Shown: positions 53,724 through 63,217 of the stretch, piece after piece
Layout of the letters: the number at the start of each line of letters is the position of its first letter
Numbering within the stretch: position 1 is the stretch's first letter
Origin: Chloroflexota bacterium
GTDB taxonomy: Bacteria > Chloroflexota > Anaerolineae > Aggregatilineales > J027
DNA length: 64,000 nucleotides
Direction: 5' to 3'
NCBI GenBank assembly: GCA_016234595.1
Contig: JACRBG010000034.1
Location: 32,017-96,016, forward strand
Notes under the pieces: generated by a model
The model's database searches: none
Told to the model about the DNA's origin: nothing
Seen by the model: only the letters and a program-made list of their open reading frames with translations
Program-made: the position numbers and the translations under genes

Positions 53724-54374
53724 TTATTCCGCTTGGAAACCATTTGTTCGGTGGGTCTTGTCGCAGAAAGGTTTATTTTGGGAACCTCCACAACGACATA
53801 ACCATGTTTCAGTTCCTTGAAAAACAACCTCACCATCGGCGTTCAAAATACGAAAGTTCCCCGCAATACCAATTGGGCCATTTTGATTGAGGGTGATGAC
53901 CAGACGGGTTTCGCCATCTGTTACATCTTCAATCTTGTTTGTTGCAGGTAGGCCGGGGTCAGTAAACCCAGCGGCAATGTGACTGTTGTCGCAAAAGGGT
54001 TTAAATTGTGAGGCCCCACAACGGCAAAGCGCTACTCGCGTATCATTCAAAATGAGGCTACCCGTGCTGCTGACAATCTCAACATTGCCCCGCACATGCA
54101 GGGGGCCGTTGGGGTCCATGCGAATCGTATTTTCTTGGGGGATGGCTTCGGGTGGGCCGTCGTCGGTACGTTGATAATGCAGCGCTCCGGTTGGGCACTG
54201 TTCAATGACTGCAGCTAGTTCATCGGCTGTGGCGTGTTCAGGTTGAATCCAAGGGTGGACGTTCCGCATAAATACCGTTGGGAGACCATGTACGCACTTT
54301 TCAGCATGGATGCAACGTTTTAACTCATATTGTACGGTAATGCCTTCTCCCTGATAATCGCGTATTTTAGCCAC
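53724..54374 (-). CDS. double CDGSH iron-sulfur protein with Fer4_19-type N-terminus
   Basis: This 216-residue protein has an N-terminal DUF1271/Fer4_19-like region (about 12-70, CIHAEKCVHGLPTVF and CPTGAL) and two CDGSH-type [2Fe-2S] sites, CRCGASQFKPFCDNSH and CRCGGSQNKPFCDKTH, each with the three Cys and one His ligand. Such proteins are small redox or iron-sulfur carriers; the exact role is unknown. Its start is GTG with AGGAAA upstream. The next gene on minus is the methyltransferase. Confidence 0.88.
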   Translation of the reverse strand: MAKIRDYQGEGITVQYELKRCIHAEKCVHGLPTVFMRNVHPWIQPEHATADELAAVIEQCPTGALHYQRTDDGPPEAIPQENTIRMDPNGPLHVRGNVEIVSSTGSLILNDTRVALCRCGASQFKPFCDNSHIAAGFTDPGLPATNKIEDVTDGETRLVITLNQNGPIGIAGNFRILNADGEVVFQGTETWLCRCGGSQNKPFCDKTHRTNGFQAE

Positions 54375-54453
54375 TTGATTTCCTCACCATAAATTACTAT
54401 CGTTTATTGCAGAGTTGACGCACGGGTGCAAGTATATCTTACAGGTAGCTGGG

Positions 54454-55671
54454 ATGGACGAACAAACCAAATCGCAATTGCAACAGGCTTATACACTTAT
54501 TAAGGCAGGGAATCAGGCCGAAGCACTAAAGCTGATAGAACCCATTCTTAAAAGCGAACCCGACAATGAAATTGCATGGTGGTTGGCAGCAAATACTGTT
54601 ACCAACCCCCGCCATGTCGAATATGCTTTGAACCAAGTACTGCGGATTAACCCTAATCACAATGGGGCTAAGACCAAATTGGCCGAACTCATTTTTGAGG
54701 TTGCGCCTGTTCCACCGCCTTTTGTTTCACCAATTGCTGCCCCTATCAAGGCAACAGGTTTGACAATGCCGCCGCCACCAGTGGCCGAGCAAAAGAATTC
54801 GGCGGGATGGCTAACTGGAGTATTGGTTATGCTCGTGGTTAGCATGTTGATTGCTGTCATCGTTGCGGTAGTGATGGTGATGGGTAAAAAAGCGGATACT
54901 GCCGAGTCGCCCACAAAATCAGTTTTTGCCTCTAACCCTACCTCCAACACTATTACCAATGTGGAACCAACCCAGCCTAGTGTAGAAGGTCGTGAAGAAC
55001 TTCCCCCGACATGGACACCAAATCCAACTGTGCCTACCGCAACCTTGCCACCCTTTTACACCAGCACACCGCGCCCGACAGCCACAGATATATCCACGCC
55101 GCGCCCAATTGTAACTATTGACCCCGTGAATTTTGGTGATACCTATTGGGATGGCAATGGGGACGGTACGACGATGGAATATTATTATTCTAACGGGCGC
55201 TATTGGCGTTTTTATGAATTTCCTGTGACAGTGTATTTTGAGAGTGAAGGCCAAGACCCCATTTGGGATTATGCTGTCAAGAATGCGATTGCAGAACTAA
55301 ATCAGGTAGTCGAAGTCGAGCGCACTGACGATGAACGGCAGGCTGATATTGTCCTCAAAATTGTAGATGCAGTCCAACTGGCTAAAGAATGTGAGGTCAG
55401 TGATATTTTTGTAGTGGCCGGGTGTGCGACCTTCCAGACATGGGGAGGCAGCGCACGGCCTAATTTTAGAGGATTTGCCTTCGTCTCTACCTCGGCCTAC
55501 TATCCTATTTCGGCGACGCTACACGAGCTTATCCATGCGCTGGGGATAGTCGTGCATAGCCCCGATTCCAGTGACATCATGTATTATCAAGAGACCCCTA
55601 ACACCACAATGTCTATTCGAGATATTAATACCTTACGACGCCTCTATAGTTCGCCATCGTTCGGGGATTAA
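54454..55671 (+). CDS. membrane-anchored metzincin-like peptidase with N-terminal TPR-like region
   Basis: This 405-residue protein has an N-terminal TPR-like helical region (about 1-75, AYTLIKAGNQAEALKLIEPIL), one membrane helix (about 118-140), a Thr/Pro-rich linker (about 165-220) and a C-terminal zinc-peptidase domain. HELIHALGIVVH at 357-368 has His357, Glu358 and His361, and DIMYY supplies a Met-turn. The metzincin third His falls one residue later than in HExxHxxGxxH. The N-terminus is probably cytoplasmic and the peptidase outside. Its substrate is unknown. A start at 54415 is possible but lacks a good ribosome site. Confidence 0.7.
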   Translation: MDEQTKSQLQQAYTLIKAGNQAEALKLIEPILKSEPDNEIAWWLAANTVTNPRHVEYALNQVLRINPNHNGAKTKLAELIFEVAPVPPPFVSPIAAPIKATGLTMPPPPVAEQKNSAGWLTGVLVMLVVSMLIAVIVAVVMVMGKKADTAESPTKSVFASNPTSNTITNVEPTQPSVEGREELPPTWTPNPTVPTATLPPFYTSTPRPTATDISTPRPIVTIDPVNFGDTYWDGNGDGTTMEYYYSNGRYWRFYEFPVTVYFESEGQDPIWDYAVKNAIAELNQVVEVERTDDERQADIVLKIVDAVQLAKECEVSDIFVVAGCATFQTWGGSARPNFRGFAFVSTSAYYPISATLHELIHALGIVVHSPDSSDIMYYQETPNTTMSIRDINTLRRLYSSPSFGD

Positions 55672-55680
55672 AAGCAACAA

Positions 55681-55704
55681 GAGGGGCAAATAAAAATACC
55701 CCTC
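55681..55704. terminator. hairpin between convergent genes
   Basis: GAGGGG (55681-55686) pairs with CCCCTC (55699-55704) around an A-rich loop in the 44-nt gap between the metzincin-like gene and the convergent phosphodiester glycosidase-like gene. Confidence 0.55.
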
Positions 55705-55715
55705 GCTCAAACTTG

Positions 55716-57239
55716 TTATTCATTCCAATACAGCATAAGGGCGTCGGAAACTCGGCGTTCTCCATCATAACCAAAGTCGTTGACAAACCCCCGGTCAACC
55801 CACAGACTGGATGACCCTCCACCGTCAAATTCCATAGCAGATTGTGCCCCATAACGAATGAGCAAATTTGCTAAGTCCTCTTGGGTAATCCCTGCGCCAA
55901 GCTCATAGCCTTCGACCATGATCAGAATGAGGGTTTTGTTATCGCGATTATACCCGACTGCTGAGCGTGGAATGTGTACGTCGAAATAGTGAGCGGTACG
56001 GAAACGATCGTCAAATTCTTCACAAACGCGCAGTGCTTCCGAAACATTGGGATCACAATCTTGGCGGAAGCGTCCATTTTTCACAATAATCGGCCCACCA
56101 CTGATAGCGTTTTCATAATTGCGCCAATCGGGGTGGGTTTCCAAATTGACTTGGAGAGTGTCCCCAATTTGCACATTTTCTCTCAGCCATTTACCCGCAT
56201 CCGTATATGTCCCTGCGCGTAGAACATAGTGGCCTTCTGGAATTTCCGTATAGCGGTCAGTCACAATATCCAAGACCTCAAATTCGGGACTGAGCAGCAC
56301 CCGGATTCCATCATAACCCCATTTCACGGGTAGCCAACGCATATAGTGGGTATAGATGCACAACCATGCAGGATCGCAGGGAAGATTGGCAAGCTGCAAC
56401 GGGATGATGCTACCAGTTTCGGCTATCACCGTTGCGGGCCATGTCCACGATTCAGTGAAATAGCCAATGAAAACATTATGTTTGGCGGTAATCGCAAAAG
56501 TGGCGCGATGCTTAGGGGCGATGACCAATTCCCCATCAATAACCGTCAATCCCTGTGGCATATAATTTCCACCATAAAAATCACCGTTGATGGCGACAAA
56601 TGCCCCCGCATCTTTGACCATATCCGAAACGAGGGTTGCCGTTGAATCGGCTACAGCACCAAGATGGACTCCTACATCCACATGCGGATTATTGAGGTCG
56701 GCAATCAATACGTGGGCCTGAAGGGTAGTCTTTTTATCTATGACATGTTCATAGCGCACATATAACATGCCATCATTTAGTTGGAAAATTTGATCCTCAT
56801 GGGTGAAATCAATACCTTGTGCGAACTCCGGCAATTCAACCTCTGCTGGCGGGGCGGGAGCAGTCTCAATCTCGATGTTGTTGCCTGTGTCAGGAAGACC
56901 GGCGCATTTGCCGAATAAATTCACATTTTCCCACCACACCCAACCAATAAAATTAATGGGGTCGCCAGCCTCAACTTGAAGCCATTCGCCGTCGTCATCT
57001 TGGCCTAAAACACGCATTCTGAAACCCGACACCGCCACTTTTTCGATGCCATAATTGGTGCTGGGCCCAATCCGCAAATTGGCGGCATTGTTCCATTTCA
57101 CTTCTGCAAAACAGCTTCGGCTAGCGGTACGATTGGCGGCATATACATTGGGTTTGGCTTGCCATAAACCGCTCAAGACTAGTCCAACAAAAACAAACAA
57201 GGCGATAAGGCGTCCATATACAGCACGATTTGAAAACAA
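55716..57239 (-). CDS. exported SH3-domain and phosphodiester glycosidase (NAGPA)-like protein
   Basis: This 507-residue protein has an N-terminal signal/anchor (about 10-25), a bacterial SH3 domain (about 45-110, NLRIGPSTNYGIEKV) and a C-terminal NAGPA/phosphodiester glycosidase domain (about 175-505). Its marks are INGDFYGGNYMPQGL and the final MEFDGGGSSSLWV. Relatives remove GlcNAc from phosphodiester-linked glycans or act on peptidoglycan-associated polymers. Start is TTG at 57239 with GAGGAG 6 nt upstream. It is likely secreted or attached outside. Confidence 0.85.
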   Translation of the reverse strand: MFSNRAVYGRLIALFVFVGLVLSGLWQAKPNVYAANRTASRSCFAEVKWNNAANLRIGPSTNYGIEKVAVSGFRMRVLGQDDDGEWLQVEAGDPINFIGWVWWENVNLFGKCAGLPDTGNNIEIETAPAPPAEVELPEFAQGIDFTHEDQIFQLNDGMLYVRYEHVIDKKTTLQAHVLIADLNNPHVDVGVHLGAVADSTATLVSDMVKDAGAFVAINGDFYGGNYMPQGLTVIDGELVIAPKHRATFAITAKHNVFIGYFTESWTWPATVIAETGSIIPLQLANLPCDPAWLCIYTHYMRWLPVKWGYDGIRVLLSPEFEVLDIVTDRYTEIPEGHYVLRAGTYTDAGKWLRENVQIGDTLQVNLETHPDWRNYENAISGGPIIVKNGRFRQDCDPNVSEALRVCEEFDDRFRTAHYFDVHIPRSAVGYNRDNKTLILIMVEGYELGAGITQEDLANLLIRYGAQSAMEFDGGGSSSLWVDRGFVNDFGYDGERRVSDALMLYWNE

Positions 57240-57337
57240 AGGGAACTCCTCTAAATCTTCCTATTAATGGTGCAGTATTCTAAAAGCTGGGGAAATTGTA
57301 GCAGGTTTTTATTGGGGGGTTCAACCGGGACTATACA

Positions 57338-57365
57338 ACAAAAAAACCGCCACAAAAAATGGCGG
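57338..57365 (-). terminator. terminator of tRNA-Met
   Basis: CCGCCA (57347-57352) pairs with TGGCGG (57360-57365); on minus it is followed by a T7 run. It lies 12 nt after the tRNA 3' end. Confidence 0.85.
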
Positions 57366-57377
57366 CTAATTTTTAAG

Positions 57378-57449
57378 TAGCGGGGGCAGGACTCGAACCT
57401 GCGGCCTCCGGGTTATGAGCCCGACGAGCTACCACTGCTCTACCCCGCA
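57378..57449 (-). tRNA. initiator tRNA-fMet (anticodon CAT)
   Basis: The sequence closely matches bacterial initiator tRNA: anticodon arm TCGGGCTCATAACCCGG with three G-C pairs (GGG/CCC), CAT anticodon, and TAGCTCG in the D-arm. Position 1 is T and position 72 is T, an unpaired first position as initiators require. The D-loop is short. CCA is not encoded. The 57450-57555 stretch upstream has no other gene. Confidence 0.93.
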
Positions 57450-57555
57450 TCGTTGGTGATAGGAGAATATCAGTTAAAATAGGGGGCGTCAAGGTTGAAT
57501 TAACCGAACTATTCAAATTCCTTTATTTTTCACATACTCATAATTGTGGTCGAAC

Positions 57556-58770
57556 ATGACATCCCCAACCCCTTCCGCTCTTGCTGGCTTACGCATCCTC
57601 GATTTTACCCGTGTATTGGCTGGGCCATCGTGCACGATGTTGCTGGCTGATTTTGGCGCGGAGGTTATCAAAATTGAACACCCCCAGCGCGGCGATGACA
57701 CTCGTGAATGGGGGCCGCCATGGTTTGGGGCGGGCGAGGAACACCTAAGTGCCTATTATCTGAGCGTGAACCGTAATAAGCGCAGCGTCACCCTGAATCT
57801 AAAAACGCCTGAGGGCATCGCGTTGGCAAAACAATTGGCGCTGAAATGCGACGTGCTGATTGAGAATTTTAAGGTTGGGCAAATGGCAAGTTACGGCCTC
57901 GGTTATGAGCAGTTGCAACTGGAGCACCCCAGCCTGATTTATTGCAGCATCACGGGTTATGGGCAAACAGGCCCCTATGCCGCACGCCCCGGCTATGATT
58001 ATGTCATCCAAGCCCAAAGTGGTTTAATGGCGATTACCGGGCCAGCCGATGGGCCACCCTATAAAGTCGGGGTAGCCATTGCCGATGTGATTGCGGGTCT
58101 CTATGCTGCCAATGCGATTCAAGCGGCGCTGCATCATCGACATCATACTGGGCAAGGCCAGCATATTGATATTGCCCTATTGGATACCCAGTTTGCCGCG
58201 CTGGTTAATGTCGCCAGCAATTTTTTGGTGTCAGGGCAAAACCCACCACGTTATGGCAATGGGCATCCCAACATTGTGCCGTATCAGGCCTTTGAAGCAG
58301 CCGATAAACCCTTTATTGTGGCGGTGGGTAATGACGCCCAATTTGCCGCGCTATGCAAAATTATCGGACAGCCTGAATTGGCGAAGGATGGACGTTTTGC
58401 GACCAATCCAGCCCGGGTCAAAAATCGCGAGGTTTTGGTTGGGTTTTTGCAGATCATTTTTGGTCAGCGGCCCGCCGAGGATTGGACACAGGCCTTGTTG
58501 GATGCTGGAATTCCATCTGGCCCAATCAATCAGGTGGCGGATGCATTGGCCGACCCCCATGTGCAATCGCGCCAGCTGGTGCAAACGGTCATGTTTGAAA
58601 ATGGCGAACAACTAGATATGGTTGGCCCACCCGTTAAACTTTCGGCAACGCCACCAACGATTCGTCATGCACCGCCTTTATTGGGACAGGATACCGAAGC
58701 GGTGCTTGCCGACTGGTTAGGACTTGAGCCACAAATGTTGGCGAGGTATCGGCAGCAAGGGATTATCTAA
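57556..58770 (+). CDS. CoA-transferase family III (CaiB/BaiF)
   Basis: This 404-residue enzyme matches family III CoA-transferases. GLRILDFTRVLAGPSCTMLLADFGAEVIKIE is the N-terminal signature, and the catalytic Asp is in RPGYDYVIQAQSGLMAITG near residue 150. These enzymes move CoA between carboxylic acids such as formyl/oxalyl, carnitine or succinyl donors. The acids here cannot be named. The ATG at 57556 is used instead of a TTG four codons earlier; no clear Shine-Dalgarno is seen. It stands alone after initiator tRNA. Confidence 0.9.
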   Translation: MTSPTPSALAGLRILDFTRVLAGPSCTMLLADFGAEVIKIEHPQRGDDTREWGPPWFGAGEEHLSAYYLSVNRNKRSVTLNLKTPEGIALAKQLALKCDVLIENFKVGQMASYGLGYEQLQLEHPSLIYCSITGYGQTGPYAARPGYDYVIQAQSGLMAITGPADGPPYKVGVAIADVIAGLYAANAIQAALHHRHHTGQGQHIDIALLDTQFAALVNVASNFLVSGQNPPRYGNGHPNIVPYQAFEAADKPFIVAVGNDAQFAALCKIIGQPELAKDGRFATNPARVKNREVLVGFLQIIFGQRPAEDWTQALLDAGIPSGPINQVADALADPHVQSRQLVQTVMFENGEQLDMVGPPVKLSATPPTIRHAPPLLGQDTEAVLADWLGLEPQMLARYRQQGII

Positions 58771-58775
58771 TCGGT

Positions 58776-59054
58776 CTACTCACGATTTTTTTTGCTGCTT
58801 TTTCCTGTGATGACGCCTTCCAAAATATCACGGTGATAGCGCACAATACCATCGGGGGCCGAACGAATAAAAAAGTCGAGGGCAAGGATAAACACCCCAA
58901 CATCATCCGTAACACCGAGCACCGGAATCAAATCGGGGATGATGTCTATCGGTGACAGTACATATAATACGGCCAGTAGTGGGATCAATTTATTGGGTAG
59001 GCCAACTTCACGATCCCAGAATAAGCGCCATGCTAGACGCAGATTTTCTAACAT
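58776..59054 (-). CDS. YkvA-like DUF1232 membrane protein
   Basis: This 92-residue protein has the DUF1232/YkvA signature LPNKLIPLLAVLYVLSPIDIIPDLIPVLGVTDD around one or two hydrophobic helices. Its function is not established. The ATG at 59054 has AGGAG 6 nt upstream; a longer frame to 59189 is rejected because it adds 45 residues with no match. It converges with the CoA-transferase gene, 5 nt apart. Confidence 0.87.
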   Translation of the reverse strand: MLENLRLAWRLFWDREVGLPNKLIPLLAVLYVLSPIDIIPDLIPVLGVTDDVGVFILALDFFIRSAPDGIVRYHRDILEGVITGKSSKKNRE

Positions 59055-59244
59055 TGTTACTCCTTCAATTTCCAGACTGCATCCATCATTTTGAGTGGAT
59101 TCATTTATAATTACGGGGCACTTGGGTACAAAGTTGCGCGGCAAGGTGAGTGATTGTACGTCAGCGAGGCGTAATACAATCGTGGGCAAAAAAGCCTACC
59201 TCTACCTTTCATTTCAACCTAAAATGAAAATTCGAGAGGATTTC

Positions 59245-60615
59245 ATGCTAAAAAACTTCTGGCGTTTCATCACACCTATACTTTTGCTGGCCCTGCCGGG
59301 GATGATTTTATTAACCCCGCACGCTGGAATGCCTGCCCGTGCCCAAGAGGGTTCAACTCCAACCCCCACCCCGTCGGATAGTGAACCACCGGTCTCAGTA
59401 CCCCTCGATGATGCAACTATCAACATTTTAGACAATTTGCAGACCGATGTAGCGTTACTGCGGGAATTAGATGAGGCACAATCCATAGATCGGCGTTTGG
59501 TTGACCCAACGGCCTTGTTGAACTTTGCAACGGTAGAATCGCTTAATACTTACACAGCCGAGCAATCTCGTAATGATGCGCGGTTTTATGGAACATTCGG
59601 GTTTATGCCTGAAGATACCGATCTTGTGGAATTGACGCGCAATCTGATGACTGAGGAATTGACAGGGTATTACGACCCAGTACGAAATATCATGTTTATC
59701 CCGAACTGGGGTGGATTAAATGCTATCTATGGGGCGATTTATGCCCATGAGTATGCTCAAGCCCTGATTTATCAGAATTTTGATATTGCCAGCCTGTTAC
59801 CTGATGATCTTGCCACCACCGACCCTGATCGCGCATTGGCCGTAGCGGCTTTGATGGAAGGGGATGCTCAACTGTCAACGGCATTTTATACGGCAGTGGT
59901 TTTGCAACGTAATCCAGCCATTGCCAGCGACTTGCTGACCCAGACGACTTTGGTCAACCCACCCATTTATAATAATATCCCGGCCATTTTGCGGGATGAG
60001 CTTAGTTTTCCCTATGTAGCCGGGACTGAATTTGTACGGACGCTCTATAACCAACGGAATGATTGGTCATTGGTGAACCAAGCCTACGTCTTACCCCCTG
60101 TCAGCACCGAACAAATCTTGCACCCCGAAAAATATACATCCAACGAGCAGCCCGATCAGGTTTTTGTTAAACCACTGGATGAGTTTTTTGCTACACAAAC
60201 TGCCGCTGGTGATTGGAAGCTGCTGCGTGACCAAACATTGGGTGAGTTTTATCTGCGGGAACATTTGGATATGTTTGTAGATACCCCGGTTGCAGTGGAT
60301 ACTGCGGCGGGATGGGGTGGGGATCAGTTTTTGCTCTACGGGGAAGAGAACAGCCCTTCCACAATTTTAGTGTTGCATTTGACTTGGGATACGGAACAAG
60401 ACGCCAGTGAATTTAACACTATCTATGGGGCGGCTTTGGCGGTCTGGTTGGAAGTTGGCGGTGTGACAATCGGCGATGATCTGAGTTGTTGGGAACGCCC
60501 CTCCAAAACCGCTTGCCAATGGATGACTGGCAGTGATACGTGGGTGGTGATTGCCCCAACGTCAGAACTTGCCACCCAGATTATTGAATATGAACAAGAA
60601 GGCGCACAGCCTTAA
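59245..60615 (+). CDS. exported protein with degenerate HExxH (HEYAQ) peptidase-like core
   Basis: This 456-residue protein has a signal peptide (about 1-30, LLLALPGMILL, probable cut after ARA) followed by a Pro/Thr segment. The helical core has LTGYYDPVRNIMFIP, HEYAQALIYQNFD (168-180) and MEGDAQLSTAF. In a family of putative metallopeptidases the first is HExxHALQDQxFD and the second carries the third metal ligand; here the second His is Gln172, so zinc binding is doubtful. Function is unknown. The ATG at 59245 has GAGAGGA just upstream, unlike 59224. A large transglutaminase gene follows on the same strand. Confidence 0.6.
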   Translation: MLKNFWRFITPILLLALPGMILLTPHAGMPARAQEGSTPTPTPSDSEPPVSVPLDDATINILDNLQTDVALLRELDEAQSIDRRLVDPTALLNFATVESLNTYTAEQSRNDARFYGTFGFMPEDTDLVELTRNLMTEELTGYYDPVRNIMFIPNWGGLNAIYGAIYAHEYAQALIYQNFDIASLLPDDLATTDPDRALAVAALMEGDAQLSTAFYTAVVLQRNPAIASDLLTQTTLVNPPIYNNIPAILRDELSFPYVAGTEFVRTLYNQRNDWSLVNQAYVLPPVSTEQILHPEKYTSNEQPDQVFVKPLDEFFATQTAAGDWKLLRDQTLGEFYLREHLDMFVDTPVAVDTAAGWGGDQFLLYGEENSPSTILVLHLTWDTEQDASEFNTIYGAALAVWLEVGGVTIGDDLSCWERPSKTACQWMTGSDTWVVIAPTSELATQIIEYEQEGAQP

Positions 60616-60636
60616 AGGGTATCTATTTAACGTAAC

Positions 60637-63192
60637 ATGGCTTATCCACAATCTCGCCGGACTCCTTTGCCCAATCCCCAGTCGCCCCGTCAGTCGTCCC
60701 GACCACCGACGCGGCCTCGTTCCAATCGTCTTCAACAGGCCATTGTACAGACATGGCGTCGAACCTTTACCCGTGGGGACATCCTGACCCTCTTTTTGGT
60801 GAATGCCCTGTTATGGATGCCAGCCTTTGCTCTGAATTACGCAAATTGGACGGATGGCCTAAGCACGCTTTTTCCGGTAATTACGATTAGCGTCTTACTT
60901 AGTTTTCTGCTGGCTCGCAGTCATTATTCAGAGTTGCTGGCGTTAATTTTAAGCGCGATTTATGGCTTTGCGACTATTACAGTGGTTTACACCCTGTCTC
61001 TGCCCGGCCCATTCACAATTCAAGGGCGTTTACAGGAACTGGGAGATCGGCTTTCCAATTGGAGTGAGACGGTCAGCAATAATGGCGTAGGGACAGATAA
61101 CCTTGTCTTTGTTATTTTCCTAGCCGTACTATTTTGGTTTTTAGCCCACAATGCGGTTTGGCAACTTGTTCGGCTCAATCGTGTTTGGTTGGCGATTTTG
61201 CCGCCGGGGTTTGTGCTGGTCACCATTATCATGTCCTATTCGGGTAATGCGCGATTGGATTTATTTCTGCTAGGGTTCTTGTTGTTTGCCCTGCCGCTGA
61301 CTATCCAAGTCAATATTGAAGCCCGCGAGTATCAATGGTATCGCCACCGCGTCAAATATCCTCGTAATCTCCGTACCAACTTTTTGCGGCTAGGGGTGAC
61401 CATGACGGTCATTGCCGTCGTTTTTGGCCTTGCTATGCCAATCCAAGATGGAAATGGTTATTGGGATGAAGTCAAAGATTTTTTGGGGAATGACCCACTG
61501 GCAAAAATCAATGATTTATTCGCCCGCTTATTTTCTTCCTTACAGGGCCCCGGCATTGCTACTGCCGATTATTATGGTGGAGATCGGCTTGATCTGACTG
61601 GCCCAGTGCAGTTGAGTGATCGTGAAGTCATGCGGATTGCAGTAGAGGGTGACACCAGCGATTTGCGGCTGTATTGGCGCTCGACGGTTTTTGACACCTA
61701 TCAGGGCGGCACATGGACACATAACCGCTCCGTGCGGGCCTATAAAGATAGCGCAGGGATGACGTTTAATCTCGGTGACTATGCGGGTCGGCGCAACTTA
61801 ATTCAAAATGTGGAGATGTATATCAGCGCTTCGGCCCTGATTTATGCCGCCCCCCAACCGCGTGAGATGGGCTTAGGCGTAGACGCCGAGCTCAACTGTG
61901 TTCCAGATGGCGGGCCAGAGTGTGTGCGGCGCAATCAAGAGGTGGATGTCGCTATTATCCGTTCCCGTGATCCCCTCCGCGAAGGCGATCATTATACAGT
62001 GACATCTTCCATTAGTATTGCTTCCGCTGATGAACTGCGCTCGGCTGGAACGACCTACCCCGAATGGGTGACACGCAGCTATTTGCAAGGCGGTGGCTCA
62101 ATTTCAGGCGAATTACGCAGTTTGACCGATCAAATTATTGCGCAAAGCGGCGCAAGTACACCCTACGACAAAGCTAAGTCGGTTGAGCAATGGCTGCGGG
62201 CCAATATTTTGTATAACGAAAAGATTCCAACCCCACCCGATAATGTTGACCCTATTGACTGGTTTATTTTTGACATCCGCGAAGGGTATTGCAACTATTA
62301 CTCCTCAGCGATGGTCATGATGTTGCGCTCACAGGGGATTCCAGCGCGTATGGCAGCTGGTTTTGCCGAGGGGACTTACGATCCCAACGAAGGCAGTTAT
62401 CTGGTGCGCGAAAATGATGCCCATACATGGGTGGAGGTCTTTTTTCCCGGTTATGGCTGGGTGGAATTTGAACCGACTGCTGACGAATTGCCTCTAAATC
62501 GGCCCGGGGATGTCAGTTTTAACAGCACCTTCCCGACGATTACCCCCATGCCAACCAATACACCGACATCATTGCCAACCAATACACCCCCGCCCCCACA
62601 GCAAAATTCGCCAACGCCTTCGCCAACCCCAACCCAGTCCCCAACTTTGCCACCCAATGTGACGCCGACGGTCACGCCCACGTTTACGCCGACCCCGACG
62701 TTTACGCCAACACTCACACCAACCGCGACCCCCGAACCACCTCAACCACAGGTCACCAGTTTGGAATCAGATAATGGCGGTGGATTCTGGCGGATATTTT
62801 TAACCATTCTGGGCCTGATTTTAGGCACATTACTCGCGCTGGTGCTGATTGCCTTGGCAATAATCTGGTGGGTTGAGCATCGGGGTCTCGGCGGGCTGAA
62901 TCCAGTCCAAAAAGCCTATGCTCGTTTGGGTATCTATGGTCATTGGTTGGGCGTGGGTGTACACAATCGGATGACACCGGAGGAACGCCGCCGTGTCTTT
63001 GTTGATGAAGTACCGGAAGGCCAGCGCCCCATCAGCGAAATCACCCGGCTTTACATCCATGATCGATTTGCGCCACCACCAGACGACCACGATGTCCAGC
63101 GTGAAGCGGAGCATGTTGCCAGCAATGCTTGGACAAAGGCACGGGTAGCATTTATCCGCGAAAAATTGAACCGATGGTTGCACCGCCGCTAA
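60637..63192 (+). CDS. TgpA-type transglutaminase-like membrane protein
   Basis: This 851-residue protein has about six N-terminal helices (about 45-260, DUF3488-like), a transglutaminase-like domain, a Thr/Pro-rich linker (about 635-705), a further helix (about 715-740) and a C-terminal soluble DUF4129-like tail. The catalytic region has Cys552 in EGYCNYYSSA and His596 in NDAHTWVEVFFPGYGW; the third residue, usually Asp in FDPT, is Glu (FEPT). Such TgpA proteins are usually cell-envelope enzymes acting on peptides or proteins. The substrate is unknown. It follows the exported HEYAQ protein by 21 nt. Confidence 0.88.
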   Translation: MAYPQSRRTPLPNPQSPRQSSRPPTRPRSNRLQQAIVQTWRRTFTRGDILTLFLVNALLWMPAFALNYANWTDGLSTLFPVITISVLLSFLLARSHYSELLALILSAIYGFATITVVYTLSLPGPFTIQGRLQELGDRLSNWSETVSNNGVGTDNLVFVIFLAVLFWFLAHNAVWQLVRLNRVWLAILPPGFVLVTIIMSYSGNARLDLFLLGFLLFALPLTIQVNIEAREYQWYRHRVKYPRNLRTNFLRLGVTMTVIAVVFGLAMPIQDGNGYWDEVKDFLGNDPLAKINDLFARLFSSLQGPGIATADYYGGDRLDLTGPVQLSDREVMRIAVEGDTSDLRLYWRSTVFDTYQGGTWTHNRSVRAYKDSAGMTFNLGDYAGRRNLIQNVEMYISASALIYAAPQPREMGLGVDAELNCVPDGGPECVRRNQEVDVAIIRSRDPLREGDHYTVTSSISIASADELRSAGTTYPEWVTRSYLQGGGSISGELRSLTDQIIAQSGASTPYDKAKSVEQWLRANILYNEKIPTPPDNVDPIDWFIFDIREGYCNYYSSAMVMMLRSQGIPARMAAGFAEGTYDPNEGSYLVRENDAHTWVEVFFPGYGWVEFEPTADELPLNRPGDVSFNSTFPTITPMPTNTPTSLPTNTPPPPQQNSPTPSPTPTQSPTLPPNVTPTVTPTFTPTPTFTPTLTPTATPEPPQPQVTSLESDNGGGFWRIFLTILGLILGTLLALVLIALAIIWWVEHRGLGGLNPVQKAYARLGIYGHWLGVGVHNRMTPEERRRVFVDEVPEGQRPISEITRLYIHDRFAPPPDDHDVQREAEHVASNAWTKARVAFIREKLNRWLHRR

Positions 63193-63217
63193 ATTCCCAC
63201 ATGAATTTTCTGTGAAA

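Noticed and set aside
62451..62717. 88-residue Gly/Val-rich minus-strand ORF
   Set aside because: It is the shadow of the Thr/Pro-rich linker of the transglutaminase; the VGVGV pattern is a by-product of the repeats.
62520..62750. CRISPR or tandem repeat array
   Set aside because: The repeated ACGCCGACG-like units encode a Thr/Pro linker in frame; there are no regular spacers.
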